From Seohaeicola saemankumensis (GTDB lineage: Bacteria; Pseudomonadota; Alphaproteobacteria; Rhodobacterales; Rhodobacteraceae), in assembly GCF_020171285.1 (NCBI RefSeq), contig NZ_JAIUZI010000010.1, forward strand, positions 124,001 to 188,000: DNA of 64,000 bases. The letters are read 5' to 3'. This document shows, piece after piece, positions 46,068 to 55,084 of the stretch; within the stretch, counting starts at the first letter, position 1, and every line of letters starts with the position of its first letter. A program made the translations under genes and the position numbers. The notes under the pieces were generated by a model. It did not search any database. It saw only the letters and a program-made list of their open reading frames with translations, and was not told the DNA's origin.

Positions 46068-47400
46068 GGGTCATCCCTTCGATCAGCAGCGACGGCACCA
46101 CCCGCGACAGGTAATGCCGGGCGTCATTGGCCGGCACGATCCGGCGCAGCATCTCGTGCAGGTTGCCGGCGATGGTGCATTCGTTCACCGGATAGGCGAT
46201 CTCGCCGTTCTCGACCCAGAACCCCGAGGCGCCGCGCGAATAATCGCCGGTGTTGGGGTTGATCGTCGATCCGATCATCGAGGTCACCAGCAGCCCGGTC
46301 CCCATGTCGCGCAGCAGATCGGCGCGGCTGGCGTGGCCTTCGGTCAGGCTGACGTTCCACGTGCTGGGCGACGGGTGCCCCGACACGCCGCGCGCCGCGT
46401 TGCCGGTCGATGCCAGCCCCAGCTTGCGGGCGCTGGACAGGTCCAGCGTCCAGCCCGTCAGCACGCCCTTGTCCACGATGGTGCGCTTTGCCGTCGCCAG
46501 CCCCTCGGCGTCAAACGGGCGCGATCCGCCGACGCGCGGGCGATGCGGGTCCTCGACCAGCGACAGGGTCTCCGGCAGCACCTGTTCGCCCAGGCGATCC
46601 TTCAGCCACGAAGATCCCCGCGCGACCGAGGCGCCATTGGCCGCGCCCAGAAGGTGCCCGATCAGCGAGGATGAAATCCGTTCGTCGAACAGCACCGGGT
46701 AGGTGCCGGTCACCGGCTTGCGCGCGCCCAGCCGTTCCACGGTGCGCTGTCCGGCGCTGGCGCCGATCTCCTCGGGGGTGCGCAGGTCGCACTGGAAACT
46801 GCGGCTGTCGCCGTCATAGTCGCGCTCCATCCCGGTGCCGGTCCCGGCAATCGCCACGCAGGAAATCGACCGGCTGGTGCGGCCATAGCCGCCCGCGAAC
46901 CCGTTGCTGGCGGCCAGGAACACGTCGTGCTGCCCGTAAGAGGCATTGGCCGACTGCACCTGCGCCACGCCGTCAACCGCCATCGCCGCGGCCTCTGCCG
47001 CCAGCGCGTCATGCTGCAATTCGTCGGGCGCGGGTTCGTCGGCAGGGTCCACCAGTTCCAGCTCGCCGGTGTTCCAGCCGGTCGCGATCTGGTCGGGGTC
47101 GGCCAGCCCGGCATAGGGGTCCTCGGGCGCCTCGCGCGCCATCGCCACCGCGCGTTCGGCCATGGCCGTCAGGGTCGCGGGCCGGGTATCGCCCGACGAC
47201 ACGATCGCCGCGCGCTTGCCCAGAAACACCCGCAGCCCGACATCCGATGCCTCCGCCCGTTCCGCCTGTTCCAGCGCGCCCGCGCGCACGTCGACCGACA
47301 CCGAGGTGCCGCGCACCAGCATGGCGTCGGCGGCATCCGCCCCGGCGGTCTTGGCGGCGGTCAACAGGGCGTGGCACAGGTCTTGGGCGGTCTGGGTCAT
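46054..47400 (-). CDS. pmbA: TldD/PmbA family protein (TldE subunit)
   Basis: A 448-residue member of the TldD/TldE protease system. TldD carries the zinc-binding HExxxH; PmbA (TldE) lacks it, and no HExxxH is seen here, so this is the PmbA-type subunit. Typical segments are VRAGALEQAERAEASDVGLRV at the N-terminus and STINPNTGDYSRGASGFWVENGEIAYPV near the C-terminus. Known clients elsewhere are microcin B17 and unfolded peptides. It is the first gene of the minus-strand operon ending with lpxK. Confidence 0.92.
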   Translation of the reverse strand: MTQTAQDLCHALLTAAKTAGADAADAMLVRGTSVSVDVRAGALEQAERAEASDVGLRVFLGKRAAIVSSGDTRPATLTAMAERAVAMAREAPEDPYAGLADPDQIATGWNTGELELVDPADEPAPDELQHDALAAEAAAMAVDGVAQVQSANASYGQHDVFLAASNGFAGGYGRTSRSISCVAIAGTGTGMERDYDGDSRSFQCDLRTPEEIGASAGQRTVERLGARKPVTGTYPVLFDERISSSLIGHLLGAANGASVARGSSWLKDRLGEQVLPETLSLVEDPHRPRVGGSRPFDAEGLATAKRTIVDKGVLTGWTLDLSSARKLGLASTGNAARGVSGHPSPSTWNVSLTEGHASRADLLRDMGTGLLVTSMIGSTINPNTGDYSRGASGFWVENGEIAYPVNECTIAGNLHEMLRRIVPANDARHYLSRVVPSLLIEGMTLAGS

Positions 47401-47475
47401 GGTGGCTGGGTGTCCGGTTGTTCGCAGCTGAGGTAGAGGTGTCCGGCCCGGGTTGCAAGGGCCGGGCCGGTTGCC

Positions 47476-47509
47476 ATGAAAAGAGGGCCGCGCTCTGGCT
47501 GCGGCCCTC
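47476..47509 (-). terminator. Intrinsic terminator after the DUF2125 gene
   Basis: On the minus strand, GAGGGCCGC (47509-47501) pairs with GCGGCCCTC (47491-47483), loop of 9, followed by TTTTC. It lies about 22 bases after the stop at 47531. Confidence 0.82.
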
Positions 47510-47530
47510 CTGCCTGACGCTGTCGGGCGG

Positions 47531-49051
47531 TTACTTGATGCGCTGGCCGTTGGCCAGGATCTGTCCCTCGTCGGTGATCACGATCTCCGACTTCAGCGAG
47601 TCGGGGCTGTCGCCGGGCACCGCCAGCATCCCCATCATCATCCGCGCGCCCATCGCGTCCTGATCCGACATCAGCCCCATCTTGATCAGCTTGTCGAGCA
47701 GAGCGTTGGCGCCGTCCAGCTGCAGATTGGCCTTGCCGCTGGGCGCGGGCATCCCGTCAAAGCTCTCCAGGTCGCTGTTGTCAAAGGTGAAATCGCCGGT
47801 ACCCGACAGCTTCGCCCCCGCGGCCGACACCAGCAGATCGTTCACCGTCAGCGCGTTCAGCTCGCCGGGTTTTTCGCCGAATGCCTCGGGGTCCTGCCCC
47901 AGGGCCGGGTCGAACAGATCCAGCAGCACGGTCGCCTTGCCGGCCACGTCCAGCGCAATGGTGGCCGCATCGCGCGGCAGCACGCCGGCCGGATCGACCA
48001 TGCCCCACAGCTGCTCGGGCACCTGGAAATTGCCCAGCTTGATCTTCATCGCAAAAGGCTGTTCTTCGTCAGACTTGGCCAGCGGCATGTCTATGGCGAA
48101 CTGCGTCTCGTCCAGGTTCATCGTTACCGGGAACGGGATCTCGGCCCCCTGAACCGTCATCTGCACGCCCTTGTGCGCGATGTCATAGACCAGATGCGCC
48201 GCGTCCATGGCGATGCCCAGCGACCCGCCCTGCGAGGTGCTGGCAAAGGCGAAATCCTCGCCGTCGCCCTTGCCCATCATCTCGCTGTTGCCGGCGGCAT
48301 AGGTGATCGTCCCGTCAAAGCCGAAGCCGGCGGCCAGCATGGCGCGCATGTCGGCGGTGTCCATCTCGGCCGGGATCGCCCCCTTGCCCGAATAGGCAAT
48401 GGTCTGCATCGCCCCCTTGAGCGACACCGCGTCCTCCGATTCCGGATCGTCAAAGGCAAAGTCATAGGCGGCGGCATCGGCGGTCATCGCGTAGTCAAAG
48501 CTGCGGGTGTCGCCGATGGTAAAGGTTTCCTTCAGCACCACGTTGCTCAGCTCGAACATCGCGCGCACCGCATCGGCCGGGATGCTTTCGCCGTCCACCG
48601 ACAGATCCGCCAGCGCCACCGCCAGCGCCGCCGCCGAATAATCATAGGTCATCGCCTGCGGGCTGCCCGACACCACCATTGCGGCATCGGACTGGGTCAG
48701 GTTCAGCGTGCCCTGGAACGGCTCTTCGCCCTCGGGCTTGACATCGAACACGACCGGGACCGTGGCGGGAAAGCTGACCGAAACCGTGCCATCGCCGTTC
48801 TCGGCCAGCGCGATGTCGCCCATCGAAACAGAGGCCTTGCCCTCGGGCATCTCCATGTTCATCGTCAGGCCGCCGATGGTCAGCGTGTTGCCGGACATGG
48901 TTTCCGTGGCCGAAACCTCGTATCCCGCGTCCGTCATGTAACTTTGCCACTCGGCCCAGACGTCCTTGGCGGTCAGGTCGGCCCAGGCGGTTTGCGCCGC
49001 GAAAATGGTAAACAGCGCGACGGAGCCGCCGCGCGCAAATTGAACAGTCAT
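47531..49051 (-). CDS. DUF2125 domain exported protein
   Basis: A 506-residue protein with a signal peptide (SVALFTIFAAQTAWA). The chain is repetitive beta-rich and acidic (for example GTLNLTQSDAAMVVSG and LKGAMQTIAYSGKGAIP), the DUF2125 pattern of alphaproteobacteria; function unknown, probably periplasmic or outer-membrane associated. The start at 49051 (MTVQFARGG) follows GGGAAGGG; the frame remains open for 260 codons upstream, but that part is antisense to the SDR gene. Confidence 0.85.
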   Translation of the reverse strand: MTVQFARGGSVALFTIFAAQTAWADLTAKDVWAEWQSYMTDAGYEVSATETMSGNTLTIGGLTMNMEMPEGKASVSMGDIALAENGDGTVSVSFPATVPVVFDVKPEGEEPFQGTLNLTQSDAAMVVSGSPQAMTYDYSAAALAVALADLSVDGESIPADAVRAMFELSNVVLKETFTIGDTRSFDYAMTADAAAYDFAFDDPESEDAVSLKGAMQTIAYSGKGAIPAEMDTADMRAMLAAGFGFDGTITYAAGNSEMMGKGDGEDFAFASTSQGGSLGIAMDAAHLVYDIAHKGVQMTVQGAEIPFPVTMNLDETQFAIDMPLAKSDEEQPFAMKIKLGNFQVPEQLWGMVDPAGVLPRDAATIALDVAGKATVLLDLFDPALGQDPEAFGEKPGELNALTVNDLLVSAAGAKLSGTGDFTFDNSDLESFDGMPAPSGKANLQLDGANALLDKLIKMGLMSDQDAMGARMMMGMLAVPGDSPDSLKSEIVITDEGQILANGQRIK

Positions 49052-49207
49052 CACAGAACCCTTCCCGATCAATAAATCTGCTGCGTCATGGTCTGCCCTC
49101 GGGCGCACAGCGTCAAGGGGCAAGGCGGGCGCGGGCTCCCCCTCGGGCTGGACCCCGCTCGCGCCGCACAGTACCACGGGGGCCAACCAGATACAGGAGA
49201 CACGCGC

Positions 49208-49957
49208 ATGGACATGACGGGAAAGACGGTGCTGATCACCGGCGCCAGCCGGGGAATCGGGGCAGAGGCGGGGCGGGTGTTCGCCGCCGCAGGCGCCAAC
49301 GTGGGCCTGCTGGCGCGCTCGGGTGACAGCGTCGCGGCGCTGGCCGCCGAGATCGGCGAGCGGGCGCTGGCGCTGGCCTGCGACATCAGCGATTTCGACG
49401 CGGTGCAGGGCGCGGTGGCGCAATTGGTGGACCGCTTTGGCGGGCTGGATGTGCTGATCGGCAACGCCGGGGTGATCGAGCCGATCTCGCGGCTGGCCGA
49501 GGCCGACCCGGCCGGCTGGGACGCCGCCATCGACATCAACCTCAAGGGCGTCTTTTACGGCATGCGCGCGGCGCTGCCGGTGATGAAACCCGCCGGCGGC
49601 GGCACCATCCTGACCATCAGCTCGGGCGCCGCCCATGGCCCGATCGAGGCCTGGAGCCACTATTGTTCGTCCAAGGCCGGGGCGGCGATGCTGACCCGCT
49701 GCCTGGACCACGAGGAACGCGAAAACGGCATCCGCGCCATGGGCCTCAGCCCCGGCACCGTCGCCACCCAGATGCAGCGCGAGATCAAGGCGTCCGGCGT
49801 CAACCCGGTCAGCAAGCTGGAATGGTCCGACCACATCCCGCCCGATTGGCCGGCGCGGGCGCTGCTGTGGATGTGTTCGCCCGCTGCCGACCCGTTGATC
49901 GGCACCGAGATCTCGCTGCGCGACGAAGGCATCCGCAAGGCGGTGGGGCTGATATGA
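49208..49957 (+). CDS. SDR family oxidoreductase
   Basis: A 249-residue short-chain dehydrogenase: cofactor motif TGASRGIG (residue 12), NAG, and the catalytic Ser and Tyr-x3-Lys in SSGAAHGPIEAWSHYCSSK. The start at 49208 (MDMTGKTVLIT) follows AGGAGAC. Its stop overlaps the enoyl-CoA hydratase gene (ATGA), so it may act on a 3-hydroxyacyl-type substrate in the same pathway; this is inference. Confidence 0.92.
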   Translation: MDMTGKTVLITGASRGIGAEAGRVFAAAGANVGLLARSGDSVAALAAEIGERALALACDISDFDAVQGAVAQLVDRFGGLDVLIGNAGVIEPISRLAEADPAGWDAAIDINLKGVFYGMRAALPVMKPAGGGTILTISSGAAHGPIEAWSHYCSSKAGAAMLTRCLDHEERENGIRAMGLSPGTVATQMQREIKASGVNPVSKLEWSDHIPPDWPARALLWMCSPAADPLIGTEISLRDEGIRKAVGLI

Positions 49958-50571
49958 TCGACCTGGCCAAGGACGACGGGCTGTGGACCGTCACCATCAA
50001 CCGCCCCGACAAGGCCAATTCCGTCACCCACGCGATGCTGACCGAACTGGCCGAGATCGCCGAAAGCGCGGGTGAGGCGCGCGGGCTGATCCTGACCGGC
50101 GCGGGCAAGGTGTTTAGTGCCGGTGCGGATCTGGAGGCCGCCCGGGCCGGGCTGGCGGTGTCGGACGTCTGGGAACGGCTGTCGGGCGCCATTGCGGCGC
50201 TGCCCTGCCTGACCGTCGCGGCGCTGAACGGCACGCTGGCGGGCGGCTCGATGGGTATGGCGCTGGCCTGTGACATGCGGATCGCGGTGCCGACGGCGAA
50301 ATTCTTCTATCCGGTGATGAAGCTCGGCTTTCTGCCGCAGCCGTCGGACCCGAAACGCATGGCCGCGCTGATCGGCCCGGCGCGGACCAAGTTGATCCTG
50401 ATGGGCGGGCAGAAGATCACCGCGGAGGAGGCCTATGCCTATGGCCTGATCGACCGCATCGTTGCGCCCGAGGATCTGCTGCCAACCGCCCGCGACCTGC
50501 TGGCTGACAGCCGCGCCGCAAAACCGGAGCTGGTGCGCGACATCGGCGCCATGTGCAGCGGCGCCGGGTGA
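49954..50571 (+). CDS. Enoyl-CoA hydratase/isomerase family protein, short
   Basis: A 205-residue crotonase-fold protein, shorter than the usual 255-260. The oxyanion-hole segments are present: FSAGADLEAA (about residue 53) and NGTLAGGSMGMALACDMRI (about residue 90). The catalytic Glu positions of true hydratases are not clear (LAGGSMGMAL, KLGFLPQPSD), so isomerase or hydrolase activity is possible. The C-terminal helices that make the trimer contact are abbreviated. It overlaps both neighbours by 4 bases, forming an SDR-hydratase-sulfotransferase unit. Confidence 0.87.
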   Translation: MIDLAKDDGLWTVTINRPDKANSVTHAMLTELAEIAESAGEARGLILTGAGKVFSAGADLEAARAGLAVSDVWERLSGAIAALPCLTVAALNGTLAGGSMGMALACDMRIAVPTAKFFYPVMKLGFLPQPSDPKRMAALIGPARTKLILMGGQKITAEEAYAYGLIDRIVAPEDLLPTARDLLADSRAAKPELVRDIGAMCSGAG

Positions 50572-51338
50572 GCGGGGCGCGACCCTTTCCGGCCTATGTC
50601 ATCTGCACTGCGCCGCGCAGTGGCAGCACGCTGTTGTGCAGCCTGCTGCGCGCCACCGGGGTTGCCGGACATCCGGGGTCGCATTTCCACGAGCCTTCGG
50701 TTGCCGACTGGGCCGAGGATCATGGCGTCAACCCCGCGCCGGACGAAACCCGGCGCGAGTTGCTGGCGCAGGTGTTCCGCGCCGCCCAGGACACCGGGCG
50801 CGGTGGCACCGGCGTGTTCGGTCTGCGCCTGCAACGCGACAGCTTCGATTTCTTCGCCCGTCAACTGGCCATCCTGCACCCCGATCCGCCGGATGACGCG
50901 GCGCGGATGCAGGCCGCCTTTGGCCCGCTGCTCTTCATCCACCTCACCCGCCCGGACAAGCTGGCGCAGGCGGTGTCTTATGTGATGGCCACCCAGACCG
51001 GCCTCTGGCACCGCGCCCCCGACGGCCGCGAGCTGGAGCGCCTGTCGCCGCCCCGTGCGCCCGCCTACGACGCCCCCGCCATCCGGGAGCGGCTGGACGA
51101 GATGACCGCCCATGACGCGGCATGGCGGCGCTGGTTCGCCAATCAGGGGATCGCCCCGCTGTCCGTCACCTATGACGATCTCACCGCCGACCCCGTGGCC
51201 ACCCTGCGCCGGTTGCTGGCGGCGCTGGGCCTCGACCCCGCCGCCGGCAATGGCATCACCCCAGGCACCGCGCGGCTGGCCGATGCCACCAGCGCCGACT
51301 GGGTCCGCCGGTTCCGCGCGGAACTCTCCGGCCCGTGA
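50568..51338 (+). CDS. Stf0-type sulfotransferase
   Basis: A 256-residue PAPS-dependent sulfotransferase. The 5'-phosphosulfate binding loop is ICTAPRSGSTLLCSLL at the N-terminus, followed by SHFHEPS and LFIHLTRPDKLAQAVSY, as in mycobacterial trehalose 2-sulfotransferase Stf0. The acceptor is unknown. The start is a GTG at 50568 overlapping the hydratase stop (GTGA). It is convergent with the HNH gene. Confidence 0.88.
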   Translation: MSGARPFPAYVICTAPRSGSTLLCSLLRATGVAGHPGSHFHEPSVADWAEDHGVNPAPDETRRELLAQVFRAAQDTGRGGTGVFGLRLQRDSFDFFARQLAILHPDPPDDAARMQAAFGPLLFIHLTRPDKLAQAVSYVMATQTGLWHRAPDGRELERLSPPRAPAYDAPAIRERLDEMTAHDAAWRRWFANQGIAPLSVTYDDLTADPVATLRRLLAALGLDPAAGNGITPGTARLADATSADWVRRFRAELSGP

Positions 51339-51346
51339 CCGCGCGC

Positions 51347-51640
51347 TTACCTTTTGCGCCGCTTGCCCGGCACCTTTGACCGGAACCCGGGCGGGCGTTT
51401 CTGCACCCAGGTGATGAACCGGGCCAGGCGCGGGTGCGCCCGCAGCGCCGCTACCGTGTTGTATTCGCGGGCCAGCTCGGCCTCGGTCAGGGTTGCGTGG
51501 ATCTCGCGGTGGCAGATGTCGTGCAGCAAAACGACCGGTCCGCCCTTGCCGCCCTTGAGTTTCGGGATCAGATGGTGCTGGCTTTGACCGGCGTCCGGTG
51601 GAATCGGCCGGTCGCACAGGGGACAGACAGGATCGCTCAT
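51347..51640 (-). CDS. Small HNH-type nuclease-like protein
   Basis: A 97-residue protein with CPLCDRP at the N-terminus, HHLIPK (the HH of the HNH motif, about residue 22), LHDICHREIHATLTEAEL (C-terminal His) and a basic tail (KVPGKRRKR). The zinc ribbon plus HNH layout suggests a DNA-binding or nicking protein. Orthologues appear to be chromosomal in Rhodobacterales, so it is not necessarily mobile. The start lies 32 bases from the divergent flavoprotein start. Confidence 0.82.
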   Translation of the reverse strand: MSDPVCPLCDRPIPPDAGQSQHHLIPKLKGGKGGPVVLLHDICHREIHATLTEAELAREYNTVAALRAHPRLARFITWVQKRPPGFRSKVPGKRRKR

Positions 51641-51672
51641 GCGGGGCGGCGGGGATCAGGGAACATGACGCC

Positions 51673-52887
51673 ATGGTGACAAAGCCCGAGGCACAGCACA
51701 AGCCGCAGGCGGTGGTGATCGGCGGCGGCCCGGCCGGGCTGATGGCGGCCGAGGTTCTGGCTGACCGGGGCGTCAGCGTGCTGCTGGCCGAGGCCAAGCC
51801 GACGCTGGGGCGCAAGTTCCTGATGGCGGGCAAATCCGGTCTGAACCTGACCAAGGACGAACCGCTCGATACCCTGATGTCGGCCTATGACGAGGCGTCC
51901 GACTGGCTGCGCCCGATGGTGACCGAATTCGGCGCACCGGCGATCAAGGACTGGGCCCGCGACATGGGGCAGGACCTGTTCACCGGCTCCACCGGCCGGG
52001 TGTTTCCCGACGCGATGAAGGCATCGCCGCTGTTGCGGGCCTGGCTGGCGCGGCTTGATGGCATGGACGTGGCGCGCCAGGTGCTGTGGCGCTGGACCGG
52101 CTGGCAGGACGGCGCGCTGCGGTTTGATACACCGGCGGGTCGGCAATTGCTGCGCCCCGATGCCACCATCCTGACGCTGGGCGGGGCCAGCTGGGCGCGG
52201 CTCGGTTCGGACGGCAGCTGGGCCACCCTGCTGGCCGAACGCGGTGTCGATCTGGCGCCGTTTCAGCCCGCCAATGCCGCCGTCAGCGTCAGTTGGTCGG
52301 TGCATATGCAGCCGCAGCTGGGCCAGCCGGTCAAGGGCGTGGCGTTTCGCGCCGGGCGCTTTGCCTCACGCGGCGAGGCGGTGATTTCCAAACGCGGGCT
52401 CGAAGGCGGCGGCATTTATGCGGTCAGCCGGGGCGTGCGCGAGGGCGCGCCGCTGCTGGTCGACCTGGCCCCGGACCAGAGCGAGGCGCAGATCGCCGCG
52501 CGGCTGGGCGCGGCGGGCACCAAGGCGAGCCTGTCGAACCGGCTGCGCAAGGCGGCGCGGCTGACCCCGGCGCAGATCGCGCTGCTGAACGAATTTGGCC
52601 GTCCGCTGCCGCCCGATCCCGCGCAGCTGGCGCATGTGATCAAACACCTGCGCATCGCCCACGCCGGGTTGCGCCCGATGGACGAGGCGATTTCAACGGC
52701 CGGCGGCGTGGCGCGCACGGCGCTGGACGACGGGCTGATGCTGAAGGCGCTGCCGGGCGTCTATTGCGCGGGCGAGATGCTGGACTGGGAGGCGCCCACC
52801 GGCGGCTACCTGCTGACCGCCTGCCTGGCCACCGGGCGCTGGGCCGGGTTGGCCGCCGCCCGGCGGCTGCTGCCGGCTCAGGGCTGA
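51673..52887 (+). CDS. TIGR03862 family flavoprotein (BaiN/HI0933-like)
   Basis: A 404-residue FAD-dependent oxidoreductase: the dinucleotide motif VIGGGPAGLMAAEVLADRG at residue 13, KFLMAGKSGLNLTKDEP, and C-terminal GVYCAGEMLDWEAPTGGYLL. The family is annotated NAD(P)/FAD-dependent oxidoreductase or aminoacetone oxidase; the substrate is not established. The ATG at 51673 is chosen for the family N-terminus. The 3' end overlaps the convergent GST gene by 10 bases. Confidence 0.9.
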   Translation: MVTKPEAQHKPQAVVIGGGPAGLMAAEVLADRGVSVLLAEAKPTLGRKFLMAGKSGLNLTKDEPLDTLMSAYDEASDWLRPMVTEFGAPAIKDWARDMGQDLFTGSTGRVFPDAMKASPLLRAWLARLDGMDVARQVLWRWTGWQDGALRFDTPAGRQLLRPDATILTLGGASWARLGSDGSWATLLAERGVDLAPFQPANAAVSVSWSVHMQPQLGQPVKGVAFRAGRFASRGEAVISKRGLEGGGIYAVSRGVREGAPLLVDLAPDQSEAQIAARLGAAGTKASLSNRLRKAARLTPAQIALLNEFGRPLPPDPAQLAHVIKHLRIAHAGLRPMDEAISTAGGVARTALDDGLMLKALPGVYCAGEMLDWEAPTGGYLLTACLATGRWAGLAAARRLLPAQG

Positions 52888-53471
52888 CGCATCGCGGCGA
52901 CCTTCTGGAACGCCGGGCGCGCGCGCATCCGCTTGCCATAGGCCAGCAGCGCGTCATCCTCGACCGGGAACTTGATGCCAAAGCCCCAGTTCAGGCAATG
53001 CACGCAGATGATGTCGGCGATGGTCATCTCTTCGCCCATCAGGAACGGCCCCTTGAACCGCTTCGCCAACGTCTTGATGTTGCGCTCGAATTCCCACTTC
53101 ATCGCCGACGGAATCTCGGCCACCCGCTGTTCCTCGGGCAGGATGAAACTGTGCCGCGTCGCCACCCACAGCACCGAATCCAACTCGTCCAGCACCGCAT
53201 GGATCAGCGCATCCTGATGGGCGCGTTCGATGGTGCCGGCGGGATAGGTCAGCTTGCCATGCCGGTCGGCGAGATAGGTCAGGATGGCCGAGGAATCGGA
53301 CACCGCGTCGTCGCCCACGCCCAGCACCGGCACCTTGCCCGACGGGTTCACGGCATAGACCTGCGGATCATGCGGGCCGACTTCGACCAGCTCATAGGGT
53401 TCGCCGATCTCTTCCAGCATCCACAACACGCGGAACGCCCGCGTCGATGCCTTGCCGTAAACCTTGTACAT
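52878..53471 (-). CDS. Glutathione S-transferase family protein
   Basis: A 197-residue cytosolic protein. The thioredoxin-like N-terminal domain reads MYKVYGKASTRAFRVLWML with a conserved Ser-Thr-Arg near the active site, NPSGKVPVL with the cis-Pro, and SDSSAILTYLA for the gamma-glutamyl site. The C-terminal helical domain has FLMGEEMTIADI. Substrate unknown. The start at 53471 is chosen by homology. Confidence 0.92.
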   Translation of the reverse strand: MYKVYGKASTRAFRVLWMLEEIGEPYELVEVGPHDPQVYAVNPSGKVPVLGVGDDAVSDSSAILTYLADRHGKLTYPAGTIERAHQDALIHAVLDELDSVLWVATRHSFILPEEQRVAEIPSAMKWEFERNIKTLAKRFKGPFLMGEEMTIADIICVHCLNWGFGIKFPVEDDALLAYGKRMRARPAFQKVAAMRQP

Positions 53472-53544
53472 GTGATGTCCCTTCCCGACCCTGATGTCTG
53501 TCAGGCGCACCGTTCCCCGGCGCGCGGCCAAGGTCAAGCCATGT

Positions 53545-54573
53545 TCAGCGCGACCGACCCAGCATCGCCAGCCGGATCAACGCCCGTTCCATCACCGCCA
53601 TCGCCGGCGCGGTCTGCCCGGCCGAGCGCAGCAGCAGGTCGGTATCGGTCAGCACCGTCAGCGCGGTTTCCAGCTTGTGCGGCCCCCAGCTCTGCGCCTG
53701 CCGCAGGATCCGGTCGCGCCGCTTGCCATAGATCGGCGGCCGCAGCCGCCCGACACCGGCAGCGGCGCCGCCGGGATCGGATGCGGCGGCGTAAAGCGTG
53801 CGGAAATGCCGGGTCGCGCCGATACACAGCGACACCGCATTGGTGCCCTGTGCCTGCAACCGGCGGATCAGCGGCCCGATCTCGCCGCTGCGCGCCTCGG
53901 CCACCACGTTCAGCACGTCGTCCAGCGCTGCCTCGGTCGAGCGCGGCGCGCAGGCGGCGATATCATCCAGGCTCAGCGGGCTGTCGTCGCCGTGTTTATA
54001 GAGCGCCAGTTTCTCGATGGTCTGGGCAAAATCGCCGGGGCCAAGATCGCCCGCCAGATCGGTCAGCACCGCCATGCAGTCGCCGGGCACCGCGCTGATT
54101 CCGGCCTCCGACAGCGTCCGTTCGATTTCCGCCCGCGATGGCGGATCGTCGTAAAGCCCTGCCGCAAAAGCGTTCTTGTGGCCCTCGAACGCCTTGCGCA
54201 GCTTTGACGTGGCTTTCAGCTGGCCGGCGGTGACGATGATCTGCGCATCGCCCGGCTCCCAATCCTGCAGCGCGGCCAGAATTGCCGGGGTATTGGCGTC
54301 TGTGGCGCCCTCGACAAAGACCGCGCGCGGGCCGGGGAAAAACCCCACCGCCTTGATCGCATCCAGCACCTGCGCCGGATCCTTGCGCAGTTCGGCCCCG
54401 GCCAGCCGGGTCAGCCGCATTTCCTCTTCCGCGCCCGGTCCCAGCAGCGCCGCCAGCGCCTGCTGGCGCTTCAGCGCCACCCGCATGGCGTCGGCGCCAT
54501 AGATCAGCAACCCGGTACGCTCCGCGCCGGGCTTGGCGAAATAGCTCTCCGCTTCCCGCCCCGCCAGCTTCAT
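53545..54573 (-). CDS. holA: DNA polymerase III subunit delta
   Basis: The delta subunit of the clamp loader, which opens the beta clamp. 342 residues; GLLIYGADAMRVALKRQQAL at the N-terminus, the conserved central FAQTIEKLALYKHGDD, and the C-terminal collar domain (LRQAQSWGPHKLETALTVL). There is no functional ATP site, as expected. The start at 54573 (MKLAGREAE) is 10 bases after the lptE stop, giving the leuS-lptE-holA order seen in many proteobacteria. Confidence 0.93.
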   Translation of the reverse strand: MKLAGREAESYFAKPGAERTGLLIYGADAMRVALKRQQALAALLGPGAEEEMRLTRLAGAELRKDPAQVLDAIKAVGFFPGPRAVFVEGATDANTPAILAALQDWEPGDAQIIVTAGQLKATSKLRKAFEGHKNAFAAGLYDDPPSRAEIERTLSEAGISAVPGDCMAVLTDLAGDLGPGDFAQTIEKLALYKHGDDSPLSLDDIAACAPRSTEAALDDVLNVVAEARSGEIGPLIRRLQAQGTNAVSLCIGATRHFRTLYAAASDPGGAAAGVGRLRPPIYGKRRDRILRQAQSWGPHKLETALTVLTDTDLLLRSAGQTAPAMAVMERALIRLAMLGRSR

Positions 54574-54583
54574 GGCGCGCCGC

Positions 54584-55084
54584 TCATGATGGCAGCTCCG
54601 CCAACGCATACAGCTGCGCGGTGATCTGGTCGGCCAGGATCAGCATCAGCCGCGCCCGCGCGTCGCGTTCGCCCGCCAGCGTCTGCACCGTCGATCCGGT
54701 CGCCGAATAGCCGGTGAAATTGTCCACCTCGCCCGAGGCGACGACCGTACCATCCGCGAGAGAGGTCAGCACATAGTCCGCCCGCCCGATGATCGAATAG
54801 CGGGTGATGTCGTTCGACGCGGTGATCGCCTGCCCCTGTTCGACCGTGACCAGCGTCAGGTCCAGCGTATAGGCGGGGGTCGTCGCCCGGCCCAGCCGCT
54901 CTTCCAGCCGCTGCACCAACAGGTAGCTGTCCACCGTGTCCGGCGCTGCGACCTCGACCCGCCCGCGCAGCGCCGCGCCGGTGCCGCCGGTGCCATAGAC
55001 CGGTTCGAACCCGCAGCCCGCCAGCGCCACGATGGGCGCGGCGGCCAGCAGGCCCAGAAAACCTCTGCGGTCAGATGACGACAT
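54584..55084 (-). CDS. lptE: LPS assembly lipoprotein LptE
   Basis: A 166-residue lipoprotein that plugs LptD in the outer membrane during lipopolysaccharide insertion. Lipobox VALAGC at about residue 24, then GFEPVYG, the LptE/RlpB signature. It starts within the last 14 bases of leuS and lies before holA. Length and place in the operon match the family. Confidence 0.9.
   Translation of the reverse strand: MSSSDRRGFLGLLAAAPIVALAGCGFEPVYGTGGTGAALRGRVEVAAPDTVDSYLLVQRLEERLGRATTPAYTLDLTLVTVEQGQAITASNDITRYSIIGRADYVLTSLADGTVVASGEVDNFTGYSATGSTVQTLAGERDARARLMLILADQITAQLYALAELPS

Noticed and set aside
51347..51640. HNH gene as sign of a homing or mobile element
   Set aside because: No terminal repeats or intron-like context; its base composition matches the neighbours and it fits between ordinary genes.
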